NCBI GenBank assembly: GCA_947175975.1
Contig: CAMWOX010000002.1
Location: forward strand, 1 to 36,827
DNA: 36,827 nt
Source: an uncultured Ruminococcus sp.
GTDB lineage: Bacteria > Bacillota > Clostridia > Oscillospirales > Ruminococcaceae
Direction: 5' to 3'
This document shows, in pieces, positions 1-7,498 of the stretch (its first letter is position 1; the number at the start of each line of letters is the position of its first letter). The position numbers and the translations under genes were made by a program. A model generated the notes under the pieces. It saw only the letters and a list, made by a program, of their open reading frames with translations. It did no database searches and was not told the DNA's origin.

Positions 1-356
1 ATTTTCATGACAGGACACACCAGACGACAGGTGTCTATCAGGTAATCATCCGGTATCAGGATCATACGGAAAAATTAGAGGGACTTGCTGATACGGGAAA
101 TTCTCTTGTAGATTTTTATACAGGAAAACCTGTGATCGTCTGTGACCGGAATCTGCTGCATTCGATACAGCCCAAGCACAGCCATCCGATTCCGTATATG
201 ACCGTTGCAGGCAGTGGAATGCTGGAAGTATTTCAGCCGGATGAAGTTCTGATTTTGCAGGAGCAGGGAAGTACCAGATCTGTAGATGCTTTGATTGGTA
301 TGAGTACCCAGCAAAATCAGAAAGCCATTTTTAATCCGAAATTATTATCTTATTAA
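1..356 (+). CDS. spoIIGA: Sporulation sigma-E processing peptidase SpoIIGA, 3' end (partial)
   Basis: The frame is open from the window edge (first full codon at 3) to TAA at 354-356, giving about 117 C-terminal residues. It contains GLADTGNSLVDFYTGKPVIV, the DTGN-type aspartic protease motif typical of SpoIIGA, and it ends in AIFNPKLLSY, which resembles the C-terminus of the family. SpoIIGA is a mother-cell membrane protease that removes the pro-sequence of sigma-E after asymmetric division; its N-terminal membrane half would lie outside the window. The next gene is sigE, 31 bases downstream on the same strand, as in spore formers generally. The identification is firm because motif and context agree; only the missing N-terminus limits it. 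Confidence 0.93.
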   Translation, partial: FHDRTHQTTGVYQVIIRYQDHTEKLEGLADTGNSLVDFYTGKPVIVCDRNLLHSIQPKHSHPIPYMTVAGSGMLEVFQPDEVLILQEQGSTRSVDALIGMSTQQNQKAIFNPKLLSY

Positions 357-387
357 TAATTAATTTTTTTACCAGGGGGGCTTTTTC

Positions 388-1086
388 GTGTATATTTTTC
401 AGAAATTTCTGGCATTCCTCAAAAGACTGTTTCAGCCGGAGGTCAATTACATCAGCGGTGCAGATACGCTGCCGCCGCCGCTTACCCGGGAGGAAGAGGC
501 ATCTGTTTTTGCTGCACTCTCCGCAGGTGATCCCCATGCAAGGGAGCTGTTAATTGTTCATAATCTCCGATTGGTGGTCTACATTGCGAAAAAATTTGAA
601 AGTTCCGGTGTTTGTCTGGAGGATCTGATCTCGATCGGAACAATCGGATTGATTAAAGCAGTCGGGACGTTCTGTCCGGACAAGAACATCAAGCTTGCAA
701 CATATGCTTCCAGATGCATTGAAAATGAGATTCTTATGTTTCTGCGGAAATCTGTGCAGTACAAAGGCGAGGTTTCTATTGATGAGCCATTGAACGTTGA
801 CTGGGATGGCAATGAATTATTATTATCTGATGTGCTGGGTACAGATGATGATATTGTCAGCCGCGGCATTGAATGGGAGGCAGAAAGGGAAATGCTGTAT
901 GCCGCCGTCAATTCCCTGCCGAAGCGTGAACGTGAAATTATGGAACTGCGGTTCGGACTGAATGGACGAAGGGAGTGTACACAGAAAGAAGTAGCTGAAA
1001 AAATCGGGATTTCACAGTCTTATATCTCCAGACTGGAAAAGAAAATTATCAAAAAGCTCCGGCTGGTTCTCGAAGAACAGGTCTAA
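388..1086 (+). CDS. sigE: RNA polymerase sporulation sigma factor, pro-sigma-E
   Basis: A 232-residue sigma-70 family factor for mother-cell transcription. The GTG start at 388 follows a G-rich ribosome binding site at 375-380. A hydrophobic pro-sequence of about 20 residues precedes [13 protein letters not shown], equivalent to the region around the processing site in Bacillus sigma-E. Region 2 carries [19 protein letters not shown] and [15 protein letters not shown]; the conserved [20 protein letters not shown] block follows; region 4.2 carries [20 protein letters not shown]. It lies directly behind spoIIGA, its processing protease. The pro-sequence looks shorter than the Bacillus one. The sigG gene that commonly follows sigE is not here; a lipoprotein gene follows instead. 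Confidence 0.97.
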   Translation: MYIFQKFLAFLKRLFQPEVNYISGADTLPPPLTREEEASVFAALSAGDPHARELLIVHNLRLVVYIAKKFESSGVCLEDLISIGTIGLIKAVGTFCPDKNIKLATYASRCIENEILMFLRKSVQYKGEVSIDEPLNVDWDGNELLLSDVLGTDDDIVSRGIEWEAEREMLYAAVNSLPKREREIMELRFGLNGRRECTQKEVAEKIGISQSYISRLEKKIIKKLRLVLEEQV

Positions 1087-1120
1087 GATAATGCTTGACA
1101 AATCTGCTCAGATATGATAA

Positions 1121-1168
1121 ATTATAATAAGCAGGATCAGCAGAAAATGCATTCCTGCTTATTATGAT
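1121..1168 (+). promoter_or_regulatory. Long inverted repeat between sigE and the lipoprotein gene
   Basis: Two 16-base arms (1121-1136 and 1153-1168) pair with one mismatch, including a perfect 13-base core (1124-1136 with 1153-1165) and a 16-base loop. No T-tract follows, so it is not an ordinary terminator. It ends 17 bases before the lipoprotein ATG and covers a TATAAT at 1123-1128. A TTGACA lies at 1095-1100 but is 22 bases from that TATAAT; with a 17-base spacer the -10 would be the poorer TAAATT at 1118. It could be an operator, an mRNA hairpin near the ribosome binding site, or a weak terminator. Confidence 0.5.
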
Positions 1169-1185
1169 TGTCAGGAGTTATTTTT

Positions 1186-1794
1186 ATGAGATTGTTTTTA
1201 CAGGCGGCGTTTGTGCTGTCAGTTTTCTTGCTTACCGGATGTGCTGGCGGTCGACAGGATGTTAATATGACAGAGGATGAACTACCCTATGGAGCGACGA
1301 TGCGGGAAAACAAGACAGGTTTTGCTGCTCCTATGACATATGACAGGCGTTTTGTGAATGAAGAACAGGTTGCAGTTGTTGCGGATTACTTTGCGGCAAT
1401 TCAGAATCAGGATGCAGAGTTATATCTTGCAAGTGCGTTGCCGCTTTATACAGAATACCAGATTGATGAAGTCTATTCTTATCAGGATGCTGGGGAACTT
1501 GTTGCATCTCTTCATCAGGGAATCGCAGGGCAGACCGGGGAAGATTTTGAATTCAATATGATTTTAATCAATGAATTTGTACAGGATACCAGTTTCGGCG
1601 GTCTGGAGGCAATGCTTGATTTGCTGGATCATGTTTCTGATTCTGATCAGAAATTTTCTGACCAGATGCAGGGTGCATGGGCATTAGAATTAGAATGGAA
1701 TCTGCTGTATAATAACCAGTCCAGTTCCGGCACAGTGGACAGTCAGTGGGTCTATCTGTTCCAGATCAATGATCAGTATTATTGCTGTATGTGA
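1186..1794 (+). CDS. Putative lipoprotein of unknown function
   Basis: A 202-residue protein with a short charged start, a hydrophobic stretch and the lipobox LLTGC around residue 19, so it should be exported and lipid-anchored on the outer face of the membrane. ATG at 1186 was chosen over an in-frame TTG at 1168 because AGGAG at 1173-1177 fits it and the lipobox then sits at the usual distance. The central part (FVNEEQVAVVADYFAAIQ, then an aromatic-rich helix and strands) is reminiscent of small NTF2-like domains, but I do not recognise a family. It ends in YYCCM. It is probably co-transcribed with rsmE, whose start is 14 bases after its stop. Confidence 0.7.
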   Translation: MRLFLQAAFVLSVFLLTGCAGGRQDVNMTEDELPYGATMRENKTGFAAPMTYDRRFVNEEQVAVVADYFAAIQNQDAELYLASALPLYTEYQIDEVYSYQDAGELVASLHQGIAGQTGEDFEFNMILINEFVQDTSFGGLEAMLDLLDHVSDSDQKFSDQMQGAWALELEWNLLYNNQSSSGTVDSQWVYLFQINDQYYCCM

Positions 1795-1808
1795 TGAGGT
1801 GAATTTCT

Positions 1809-2531
1809 ATGCCAAGATTTTTTGTACAGCATGCTGATCCCGGGCAGATTATTCTCACAGGGGAAGACGCTCATCATATCGGGCATTCCCTCCGGATGCG
1901 TACCGGTGAAATGCTGACGGTCTGTTCGGGTGGAATGGATTATGCGTGCGAAATTATCCGGATGACAGAAACTGAAATATTCCTGCATCCTGTCCGGATT
2001 ACACCATGCGTTTCTGAACCGGATATTTCTGTGACGCTTTATCAGGCAATGCCGAAACAGGACAAGCTTGCAGAGATTATTCAGAAATCTGTGGAGCTGG
2101 GTGTTTCTGAAATTGTTCCTGTTTTAACTACAAGATGCATTGCCAGACCCTCTGTTTCGGATTTTGAAAAAAAAAGGCAGAGACTGCAAAAAATTGCACT
2201 CTCTGCGGCAAAGCAGTCTGGCAGGGGAATGATTCCGAAAGTAAAGCATCTGATCAGTTGGAAAGAAATGCTTGCAGATTCTCAGAAACAAGATCTGAAT
2301 CTCATGCTCTATGAACAGCAAGGCGGCATGCGTTTTGAGCAGGCACTTGTGCCGGGAAAGAAAAAAATTTCGCTTTTCATTGGCAGTGAGGGTGGTATCT
2401 CCCCGGAGGAAGCCAAGGAAGCTGTTTCGGCAGGATTCTGCTCTGTCTGGCTTGGTAACCGGATTCTACGTTGTGAAACAGCTCCCACAGCAGCACTTGC
2501 TATTTTGATGTATCTGACAAAAAACATGTGA
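1809..2531 (+). CDS. rsmE: 16S rRNA (uracil-1498-N3)-methyltransferase
   Basis: A 240-residue SPOUT-fold methyltransferase that methylates U1498 of 16S rRNA in the assembled 30S subunit using S-adenosylmethionine. The N-terminal PUA-like part begins MPRFFVQ and contains DAHHIGHSLRMRTGE; the C-terminal knot carries the family motif GSEGGISPEEAKEA followed by LGNRILRCETAPTAAL, the S-adenosylmethionine-binding trefoil loop. Length matches the family. ATG at 1809 follows GAGGTG at 1796-1801. It lies immediately behind the lipoprotein gene; a strong separate promoter for the next gene begins 28 bases after its stop. Confidence 0.95.
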   Translation: MPRFFVQHADPGQIILTGEDAHHIGHSLRMRTGEMLTVCSGGMDYACEIIRMTETEIFLHPVRITPCVSEPDISVTLYQAMPKQDKLAEIIQKSVELGVSEIVPVLTTRCIARPSVSDFEKKRQRLQKIALSAAKQSGRGMIPKVKHLISWKEMLADSQKQDLNLMLYEQQGGMRFEQALVPGKKKISLFIGSEGGISPEEAKEAVSAGFCSVWLGNRILRCETAPTAALAILMYLTKNM

Positions 2532-2558
2532 AAATTTTCTGAAATTTTAGAAATACTA

Positions 2559-2587
2559 TTGAAATTCGGGAAAGAATATGTTATAAT
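2559..2587 (+). promoter_or_regulatory. Sigma-A type promoter for the acidic membrane protein gene
   Basis: TTGAAA (2559-2564), a 17-base spacer and TATAAT (2582-2587) with an extended TG one base upstream of the -10. Transcription should begin near 2594, leaving a leader of about 85 bases before the ATG at 2681. Confidence 0.8.
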
Positions 2588-2680
2588 AAACTTGTAATCA
2601 CTTGCAGAGAACCGCAGATACTCTGCTAATATTGCAATCGGATTGATTTTTACTGATTCTGCGGAGAAAGAGGAAAATTT

Positions 2681-3064
2681 ATGAAAAATTTGAAACTCAT
2701 CGGTGTGATCGTTGCAACTGCTGTTGCGACAGCAACCGCTGTTCTGCTTGTATTGCAGAGAAGCCGTAAAAAGAACAGAATGCGCTTTGACAGCAGTGAT
2801 TTTGATGATGACGATTTCATGAATGATGTATATAACTGCACACCGGATGATCTGGATGTGGATTTCCCGGAGGAGTCTCAAGAAGAGGACATGCTTGACG
2901 AGATGGCGGATGCCGCTGAGGAAGTTGTGGAGGAAGTCAAGGAGATTATTTCTGAAGCAACAGAAAAAGCAGTAGATGCTATGGATGCTGTGATGGATGA
3001 TGCCAACGAAGCACTGGATGAATCAGCAGATCTCATGGATGATACAGATTCTGAGAAAGAATAA
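2681..3064 (+). CDS. Small membrane-anchored acidic protein, unknown function
   Basis: A 127-residue protein. Residues 1-26 form one hydrophobic Ala/Val-rich segment, followed by a basic stop-transfer patch (RSRKKNR) and then by an extremely acidic region rich in Asp and Glu. The last 60 residues are an Ala/Glu/Asp-rich amphipathic helix with repeated EEVVEEVKE and DAMDAVMDDA-like units, suggesting a coiled coil. Topology by the positive-inside rule would place the tail in the cytoplasm. ATG at 2681 has GAGAAAGAGGAA upstream. It has its own promoter and a strong terminator, so it is a single-gene unit. I do not recognise a named family; it resembles YtxH-like one-helix proteins only in architecture. 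Confidence 0.75.
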   Translation: MKNLKLIGVIVATAVATATAVLLVLQRSRKKNRMRFDSSDFDDDDFMNDVYNCTPDDLDVDFPEESQEEDMLDEMADAAEEVVEEVKEIISEATEKAVDAMDAVMDDANEALDESADLMDDTDSEKE

Positions 3065-3072
3065 TAAAAAAT

Positions 3073-3105
3073 GCCCTGATCACAGAGATCAGGGCTGATT
3101 TTTTT
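3073..3105. terminator. Bidirectional Rho-independent terminator
   Basis: GCCCTGATC (3073-3081) pairs perfectly with GATCAGGGC (3087-3095) around a 5-base loop. A T-run follows on the plus strand and an A-run precedes it, giving a T-run on the minus strand. It sits between convergent genes and can serve both. Confidence 0.92.
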
Positions 3106-3109
3106 GCAA

Positions 3110-3451
3110 TCAGAAATTATTTCCATTCCATCCCCAGTCGGGTGTGCCGAAATAGCTAATATAAATCCGGTTCTGGGGAATGTTTAGTTCTGCCTGAATC
3201 AGTTCACAGATCCGGGCAGTCAGATTCTCAGAAGCCGGGGAAGAAACTGCACCGCAGATCTGTACTTGAATCATTGCTGCTGGTGCATCTGATCCCTGAT
3301 AATAGAGAATCGCATCCGGTTCAAGCGATACCATGAGCCATTGCTCGGATTTGCCGGGCAGAGCAGTAATGGCTTTTCCTAAACCTGCTTTGACAGCTTC
3401 CTGTTGTGCCTTGGAAACAGGCTGATTGGTCTTGACGTTAATAAATGGCAT
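3110..3451 (-). CDS. MIF/4-oxalocrotonate-tautomerase superfamily protein (phenylpyruvate tautomerase type)
   Basis: A 113-residue homologue of macrophage migration inhibitory factor. Family members form trimers, use the N-terminal proline exposed after Met removal as catalytic base and tautomerise phenylpyruvate-like keto acids; the bacterial substrate is mostly unknown. The protein starts MPFINV with Pro in place, has a Lys-Ser (KSEQWLM) near residue 33 like the active-site lysine of MIF, and ends FGTPDWGWNGNNF, matching the C-terminal WN(G) signature of MIF. The start at 3451 rather than an upstream in-frame codon is supported by this proline and by a GGAGG ribosome binding site just upstream. 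It lies 19 bases after the DtxR-like gene and is probably co-transcribed with it. Confidence 0.87.
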   Translation of the reverse strand: MPFINVKTNQPVSKAQQEAVKAGLGKAITALPGKSEQWLMVSLEPDAILYYQGSDAPAAMIQVQICGAVSSPASENLTARICELIQAELNIPQNRIYISYFGTPDWGWNGNNF

Positions 3452-3470
3452 AAAAATTCCTCCTGTCAGA

Positions 3471-3875
3471 TTATTTCTTTCTGTGATTTGCCTGCTCCAG
3501 AGTTCTGCTCGTAGAGCTGCAAAGTTTCTTGATTGTGTGTTCCGGAAATGTAGATAAAAACAAATAGGCATGGTCTTTTGCTTCATCCGGCGGCAAACGC
3601 AGGATTTTCCGGAAAAATAAATAAATCAGGTCATAGTCTGTATTGAACTGCTTTGCAACTTCTCTGCCTTTGGCAGTCAGTTTGACAGATTCGCAGTAAT
3701 CCGGATAGACAAGATCCATTTCCACCATGCATTTCATCATTTTGCTGACGCTGGGACGTGTCACATTGAGACTTCTGGCAACATCCACACAGCGGATTCT
3801 GGACAGTTCATGCTCCAGATGATAGATACACAGCAGATAGCGGCATTGTCCGGCACATACTCTCATGGTATTCAT
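3471..3875 (-). CDS. DtxR/MntR-like winged-helix transcriptional regulator with degenerate metal sites
   Basis: A 134-residue protein. The winged helix covers about residues 10-75: YLLCIYHLE, then the recognition helix VARSLNVTRPSVSKMMKCMVEMDLV and the wing KLTAKGREVA, all typical of the DtxR/MntR family. A helical dimerisation region follows. In MntR the first helix carries EDY and the later helix carries a C..EH motif that bind metal; here the aligned positions appear to be CRY and YLFLS, so the usual ligands are missing. The start at 3875 is placed downstream of a perfect promoter (-10 at 3907-3912), which rules out longer versions. It probably autoregulates and controls the tautomerase gene behind it, or the divergent murD operon. 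Target and effector are unknown. Confidence 0.8.
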   Translation of the reverse strand: MNTMRVCAGQCRYLLCIYHLEHELSRIRCVDVARSLNVTRPSVSKMMKCMVEMDLVYPDYCESVKLTAKGREVAKQFNTDYDLIYLFFRKILRLPPDEAKDHAYLFLSTFPEHTIKKLCSSTSRTLEQANHRKK

Positions 3876-3906
3876 CTCTTTTCTATGGAAAGTGATCATT
3901 TTCTTT

Positions 3907-3935
3907 ATCATAACATGAAATCCGTCAGTTGTCAA
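3907..3935 (-). promoter_or_regulatory. Promoter for the DtxR-like/tautomerase operon
   Basis: On the minus strand TTGACA (3930-3935), a 17-base spacer and TATGAT (3907-3912) with an extended TG. The predicted transcription start is near 3900, 25 bases before the chosen ATG. Confidence 0.85.
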
Positions 3936-3962
3936 GAATTTTCAGATTTTTTCCTGAAATGA

Positions 3963-3991
3963 TTGATTTTTACACAGCAATCTGCTATAAT
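3963..3991 (+). promoter_or_regulatory. Promoter for the murD operon
   Basis: TTGATT (3963-3968), a 17-base spacer and TATAAT (3986-3991) with an extended TG. It is divergent from the DtxR-like promoter with only 27 bases between the two -35 boxes, so one bound regulator could affect both. Confidence 0.85.
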
Positions 3992-4028
3992 GAATAATAA
4001 GATTATTTTTTCAGGAGGGTATTTTTAG

Positions 4029-5423
4029 ATGAAGACAGAACATTTTTTTAAGATGCTTCAGGCAAAACGTGTTGCATTTATCGGAACAGGTGTGAGTCAT
4101 ACGGAGCTGATCCGGAAATTCCGTGAAAAACAAATAGAAATTACAGTCTGTGATAAGAGAAATGCAGAGCAGTTTCAGGCTGTTTATGACGAATTATCCG
4201 CATTGGGTGTAAAGTTTATCCTGGGTGAGCATTACCTGGATTCGCTCACAGATTTTGATATTGTATTCCGTACACCTGGCATGTATTTCCATCATCCGGC
4301 ATTGACGAAAGCCAGACAGGCTGGTGTCGTGATTACTTCGGAAATGGAAGTATTTTTTGACTTATGTCCCTGTAAGATCTATGCTGTGACGGGATCGGAT
4401 GGAAAATCAACTTCAACTACGTTGATTGCTGAGATACTGGAAGCTTCTGGAAAGAAAGTCTACAAGGGCGGTAATATCGGTAAGGCACTTTTGCCGCTGA
4501 TTGAAGAAATCACCGAAAATGATGTTGCTGTGGTAGAATTATCCAGTTTCCAACTGATTTCCATGCGAAAATCCCCGGATGTGGCATTGATTACGAATAT
4601 TACGCCGAATCATCTGGACGTACATGGTACAATGGAAGAATACACAGAATCCAAAACAAATCTGATTTTGCATCAGAATGCATTCTCCAGAACGGTTCTG
4701 AATTATGATAATCAGGGAACAAGGGATTTACAAAATCTTGTCCGAGGAAAATTAAACTGGTTCACACGACAGACAATTCCGGAACGGGGAGCGTATCTCC
4801 GGGATGATGGTATGCTCTGCTATATCGAGAATCATGCAATCATACCTGTGGTGCACAAAGATCAGATCCGGATTCCCGGTATGCACAATGTCGAGAATTT
4901 TCTTGGTGTGATTGCCGCACTCTGGGGTGAAGTAGAAATTGATCAGATTGTCCGGGTTGCTGAAAATTTTGGCGGTGTAGAACACCGTATTGAATTTGTC
5001 CGGGAAGTCAACGGCGTAAAATATTACAATGACAGCATTGCGACAAGTCCCACAAGGGTGCTTGCAGGACTGAAAAGTTTTGACCAGAAAATTATTGTGC
5101 TTGCTGGTGGCTATGATAAAAAAATTCCGTTTGAACCAATGGCAGAGACTGTCTGCGACAGAGTTAAATTACTGATTCTGATGGGGGCAACAGCGGATAA
5201 AATCCAGAAAGCCATTACATCTTCTGGAAATTATGATCCTGGGAAATTGAAAATATTGCGTGTAAATTCCATGGAAGAGGCTGTGTCAACAGCATACAGA
5301 GAAGCAAGATCCGGCGATATTGTCACGCTTTCTCCGGCTTGTGCAAGTTTTGACTGGTATCCGAATTTTGAAGTCCGGGGACAGCATTTTAAAAATTTAG
5401 TAGGGGGACTTTCAGAATCATGA
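4029..5423 (+). CDS. murD: UDP-N-acetylmuramoyl-L-alanine--D-glutamate ligase
   Basis: A 464-residue Mur ligase that adds D-glutamate to UDP-MurNAc-L-Ala in the cytoplasm, an ATP-dependent step of peptidoglycan precursor synthesis. Domain 1 has the Rossmann start KRVAFIGTGVSHTELI; domain 2 has the P-loop VTGSDGKSTSTTLIAEIL, then VVELSSFQL and NITPNHLDVHGTMEEYTESK including the carbamylated-lysine region; domain 3 has YNDSIATSPTRVLAGL, IVLAGGYDKKIPFEP and SPACASFDWYPNFEVRG. Length is normal for MurD. AGGAGG near 4013 precedes the ATG. It lies outside a classical division/cell-wall cluster: the next gene is a peptidase overlapping its stop by four bases (ATGA), implying translational coupling. 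Confidence 0.95.
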   Translation: MKTEHFFKMLQAKRVAFIGTGVSHTELIRKFREKQIEITVCDKRNAEQFQAVYDELSALGVKFILGEHYLDSLTDFDIVFRTPGMYFHHPALTKARQAGVVITSEMEVFFDLCPCKIYAVTGSDGKSTSTTLIAEILEASGKKVYKGGNIGKALLPLIEEITENDVAVVELSSFQLISMRKSPDVALITNITPNHLDVHGTMEEYTESKTNLILHQNAFSRTVLNYDNQGTRDLQNLVRGKLNWFTRQTIPERGAYLRDDGMLCYIENHAIIPVVHKDQIRIPGMHNVENFLGVIAALWGEVEIDQIVRVAENFGGVEHRIEFVREVNGVKYYNDSIATSPTRVLAGLKSFDQKIIVLAGGYDKKIPFEPMAETVCDRVKLLILMGATADKIQKAITSSGNYDPGKLKILRVNSMEEAVSTAYREARSGDIVTLSPACASFDWYPNFEVRGQHFKNLVGGLSES

Positions 5424-6442
5424 ATAAAAAAGAACTGAAAAAATTAATGACAGTGTTATGCCAGGAGAATGGCATTTCCGGCGATGAGTCGGATATTTCA
5501 AAGACTGCCCGTAAAAAGCTGAAGAAATACTGTCCGGATGCCCGGATTGAAAACGGCAATGTGATTGGATCACTGGGAAATCAGAATCCAAATGCCTGGC
5601 ATGTTCTGCTGGATGCCCACATGGATAAAGTGGGATTGATTGTCACCAGTATCACAGATGATGGATTCGTGACAGTCGGGAATGTCGGTGGACTTGACCG
5701 GAGATGGTTTCCGGCACAGCGGGTATGTATTCATGGTACAAAGAGTATTTATGGAATTATTTCCACACTGCCGCCGCATCTGGCATCCGGTGAGGAAAAA
5801 GTCCAGAAAATAGAACAGGTCAGAATTGATACCGGCTATGACGCTGAAAGTCTCCGTGAGTTTGTCTCAATCGGAGACAGCGTCACATTCTGTGGCTACA
5901 CCGGAGAATTGGCAGGTGGCAGATTTAGTTCGCCGGCATTGGATGACCGTTCTGGCATGGCTGCTATTTTCTATGCACTGGATGAGATCTGGCAGGAAGA
6001 TCTGGACTGCAAAGTGACAGTGTTATTTTCCAATCGAGAGGAAGTCAACGGATGCGGTGCAAAAACAGGCTGTTTTTCAATTAATCCGGATATTGCACTC
6101 GCTGTGGATGTGTCATTTGCAGGAGACGGCAAACTCTGTAAGACAGGAAAAGCTGGAGAGGGTGCAATGATTGGATTTTCTCCGTCTCTAGACAGAGGTC
6201 TGTCACAGGAACTTGTTGCGCATGCGATTCATGAAAAGATTCCCTATCAGTATGAAGTCATGAATGGCAGGACAGGTACAAATGCGGATGATTTTGCAGT
6301 CTGCCGGGATGGTGTAGAGACCTGTACGGTGTCAATTCCATTATATTATATGCATACACCTGTGGAAGTCGTGGATGTGAATGATGTAAAAAACACAGGC
6401 AAATTGCTTGCGGCATTCCTGAAAGGGATTCTGAATGATTAA
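5420..6442 (+). CDS. M42 family metallo-aminopeptidase, first copy
   Basis: A 340-residue member of the M42 (glutamyl/deblocking aminopeptidase, formerly endoglucanase M) family, cytoplasmic dinuclear-metal enzymes that trim peptides and form tetrahedral particles. The metal and catalytic residues are visible: DAHMD (His67, Asp69), ALDDR (bridging Asp175), REE (catalytic Glu207 and the next metal ligand Glu208), DVS (Asp230) and MHTP (His312). The apical domain insert lies between about residues 75 and 165. ATG overlaps the murD stop as ATGA. It is followed 24 bases later by a divergent paralogue; the two share little sequence beyond the motifs, so different specificity is likely. Confidence 0.9.
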   Translation: MNKKELKKLMTVLCQENGISGDESDISKTARKKLKKYCPDARIENGNVIGSLGNQNPNAWHVLLDAHMDKVGLIVTSITDDGFVTVGNVGGLDRRWFPAQRVCIHGTKSIYGIISTLPPHLASGEEKVQKIEQVRIDTGYDAESLREFVSIGDSVTFCGYTGELAGGRFSSPALDDRSGMAAIFYALDEIWQEDLDCKVTVLFSNREEVNGCGAKTGCFSINPDIALAVDVSFAGDGKLCKTGKAGEGAMIGFSPSLDRGLSQELVAHAIHEKIPYQYEVMNGRTGTNADDFAVCRDGVETCTVSIPLYYMHTPVEVVDVNDVKNTGKLLAAFLKGILND

Positions 6443-6466
6443 AGTTTTTTAAAAGGAGTTTTTGAT

Positions 6467-7498
6467 TTGTTAGCATATTTGAAAGAATTATGTGCAGTCT
6501 GCGGTACTTCCGGTGTGGAACAGGCTGTACGGGATTATCTGCTGGAAAAAATCAAGGATTTTCCAGGGATTCTTGAGTGCCGGACAGATAGTCTCGGTAA
6601 TGTATTAGTGCATAAAAAAGGCAGAAAAAAAGCAGCACATACTGTCATGATCGGCGCACACATGGATGAAGTCGGACTGATTGTCCGGGATATTCTGCCG
6701 GATGGCAGATGTGCATTGGATACAGTTGGCGGAATTGATCCGGATGTTGTTATTGGCAGAACCATGCAGATTCCCGATATTGGTTATGGTGTTGTTGGCT
6801 GTGAAGCTGTGCATAATTTGAATCCGGAAAACCGGGAGAAAAAACCAGACAAAAAAGATCTGATTCTGGATCTTGGTGCGAAAAACCGGGAAGAAATAGC
6901 AGATCTTTCAATTCTGCCAGGTGATGCTGTGTATTTTCTGAGCAGATGGGTAACACTCGGCGGCGGTAGCCGGGTTTCTTCCAAAGCAATTGATGACCGT
7001 TTTGGCTGTGCCTGTATGCTGAAAATGTTGCAGGGCGAGATCGCCTATGATACCTGGTTCTGCTTTTTTGTCCAGGAGGAAATCGGACTGCGTGGAAGCA
7101 AGACTGCTAGCTATGCCATTAATCCGGATTTTGCACTGATTCTGGAAACAACTACGGCAGGAGATCTGGATGGTGTGACTGGGGCTGACAGAGTCTGTTG
7201 CCTGGGAAAAGGTCCGGTTGTGTCTTTCATGGACAGAGCAACGATCTATGATAAAGAATTATATAAAATGGCTTTTGAACAGGCTGAAATATTAAACATT
7301 CCCTGTCAGACCAAAACCAGAATCGCAGGCGGCAATGATGCTGGTTCTGTGCATGTTTCCAGAACAGGTGTCCGCACTCTGGCGATTTCGATTCCATGCA
7401 GATACTTGCATTCTCCTTATTGTATGGCACAGATCAGTGACATGGAACAGAGTTATCTCCTGGCGGAAAAGATGCTCGAACGGATGCATGAGCTATGA
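6467..7498 (+). CDS. M42 family metallo-aminopeptidase, second copy
   Basis: A 343-residue cytoplasmic M42 peptidase. Motifs are GAHMDEVG (His65, Asp67), AIDDRFG (Asp176), QEEIGLRG (Glu204, Glu205), LET (Glu227 where the first copy has Asp) and LHSP (His315); GGNDAGSVH is also characteristic of the family. Start is TTG at 6467, supported by AAGGAG at 6453-6458 eight bases upstream; no ATG fits. Use of Glu at the third ligand position differs between the two tandem copies, which is the kind of change seen between M42 enzymes with different metal or substrate preference. Its TGA overlaps the next ATG by four bases. Confidence 0.9.
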   Translation: MLAYLKELCAVCGTSGVEQAVRDYLLEKIKDFPGILECRTDSLGNVLVHKKGRKKAAHTVMIGAHMDEVGLIVRDILPDGRCALDTVGGIDPDVVIGRTMQIPDIGYGVVGCEAVHNLNPENREKKPDKKDLILDLGAKNREEIADLSILPGDAVYFLSRWVTLGGGSRVSSKAIDDRFGCACMLKMLQGEIAYDTWFCFFVQEEIGLRGSKTASYAINPDFALILETTTAGDLDGVTGADRVCCLGKGPVVSFMDRATIYDKELYKMAFEQAEILNIPCQTKTRIAGGNDAGSVHVSRTGVRTLAISIPCRYLHSPYCMAQISDMEQSYLLAEKMLERMHEL

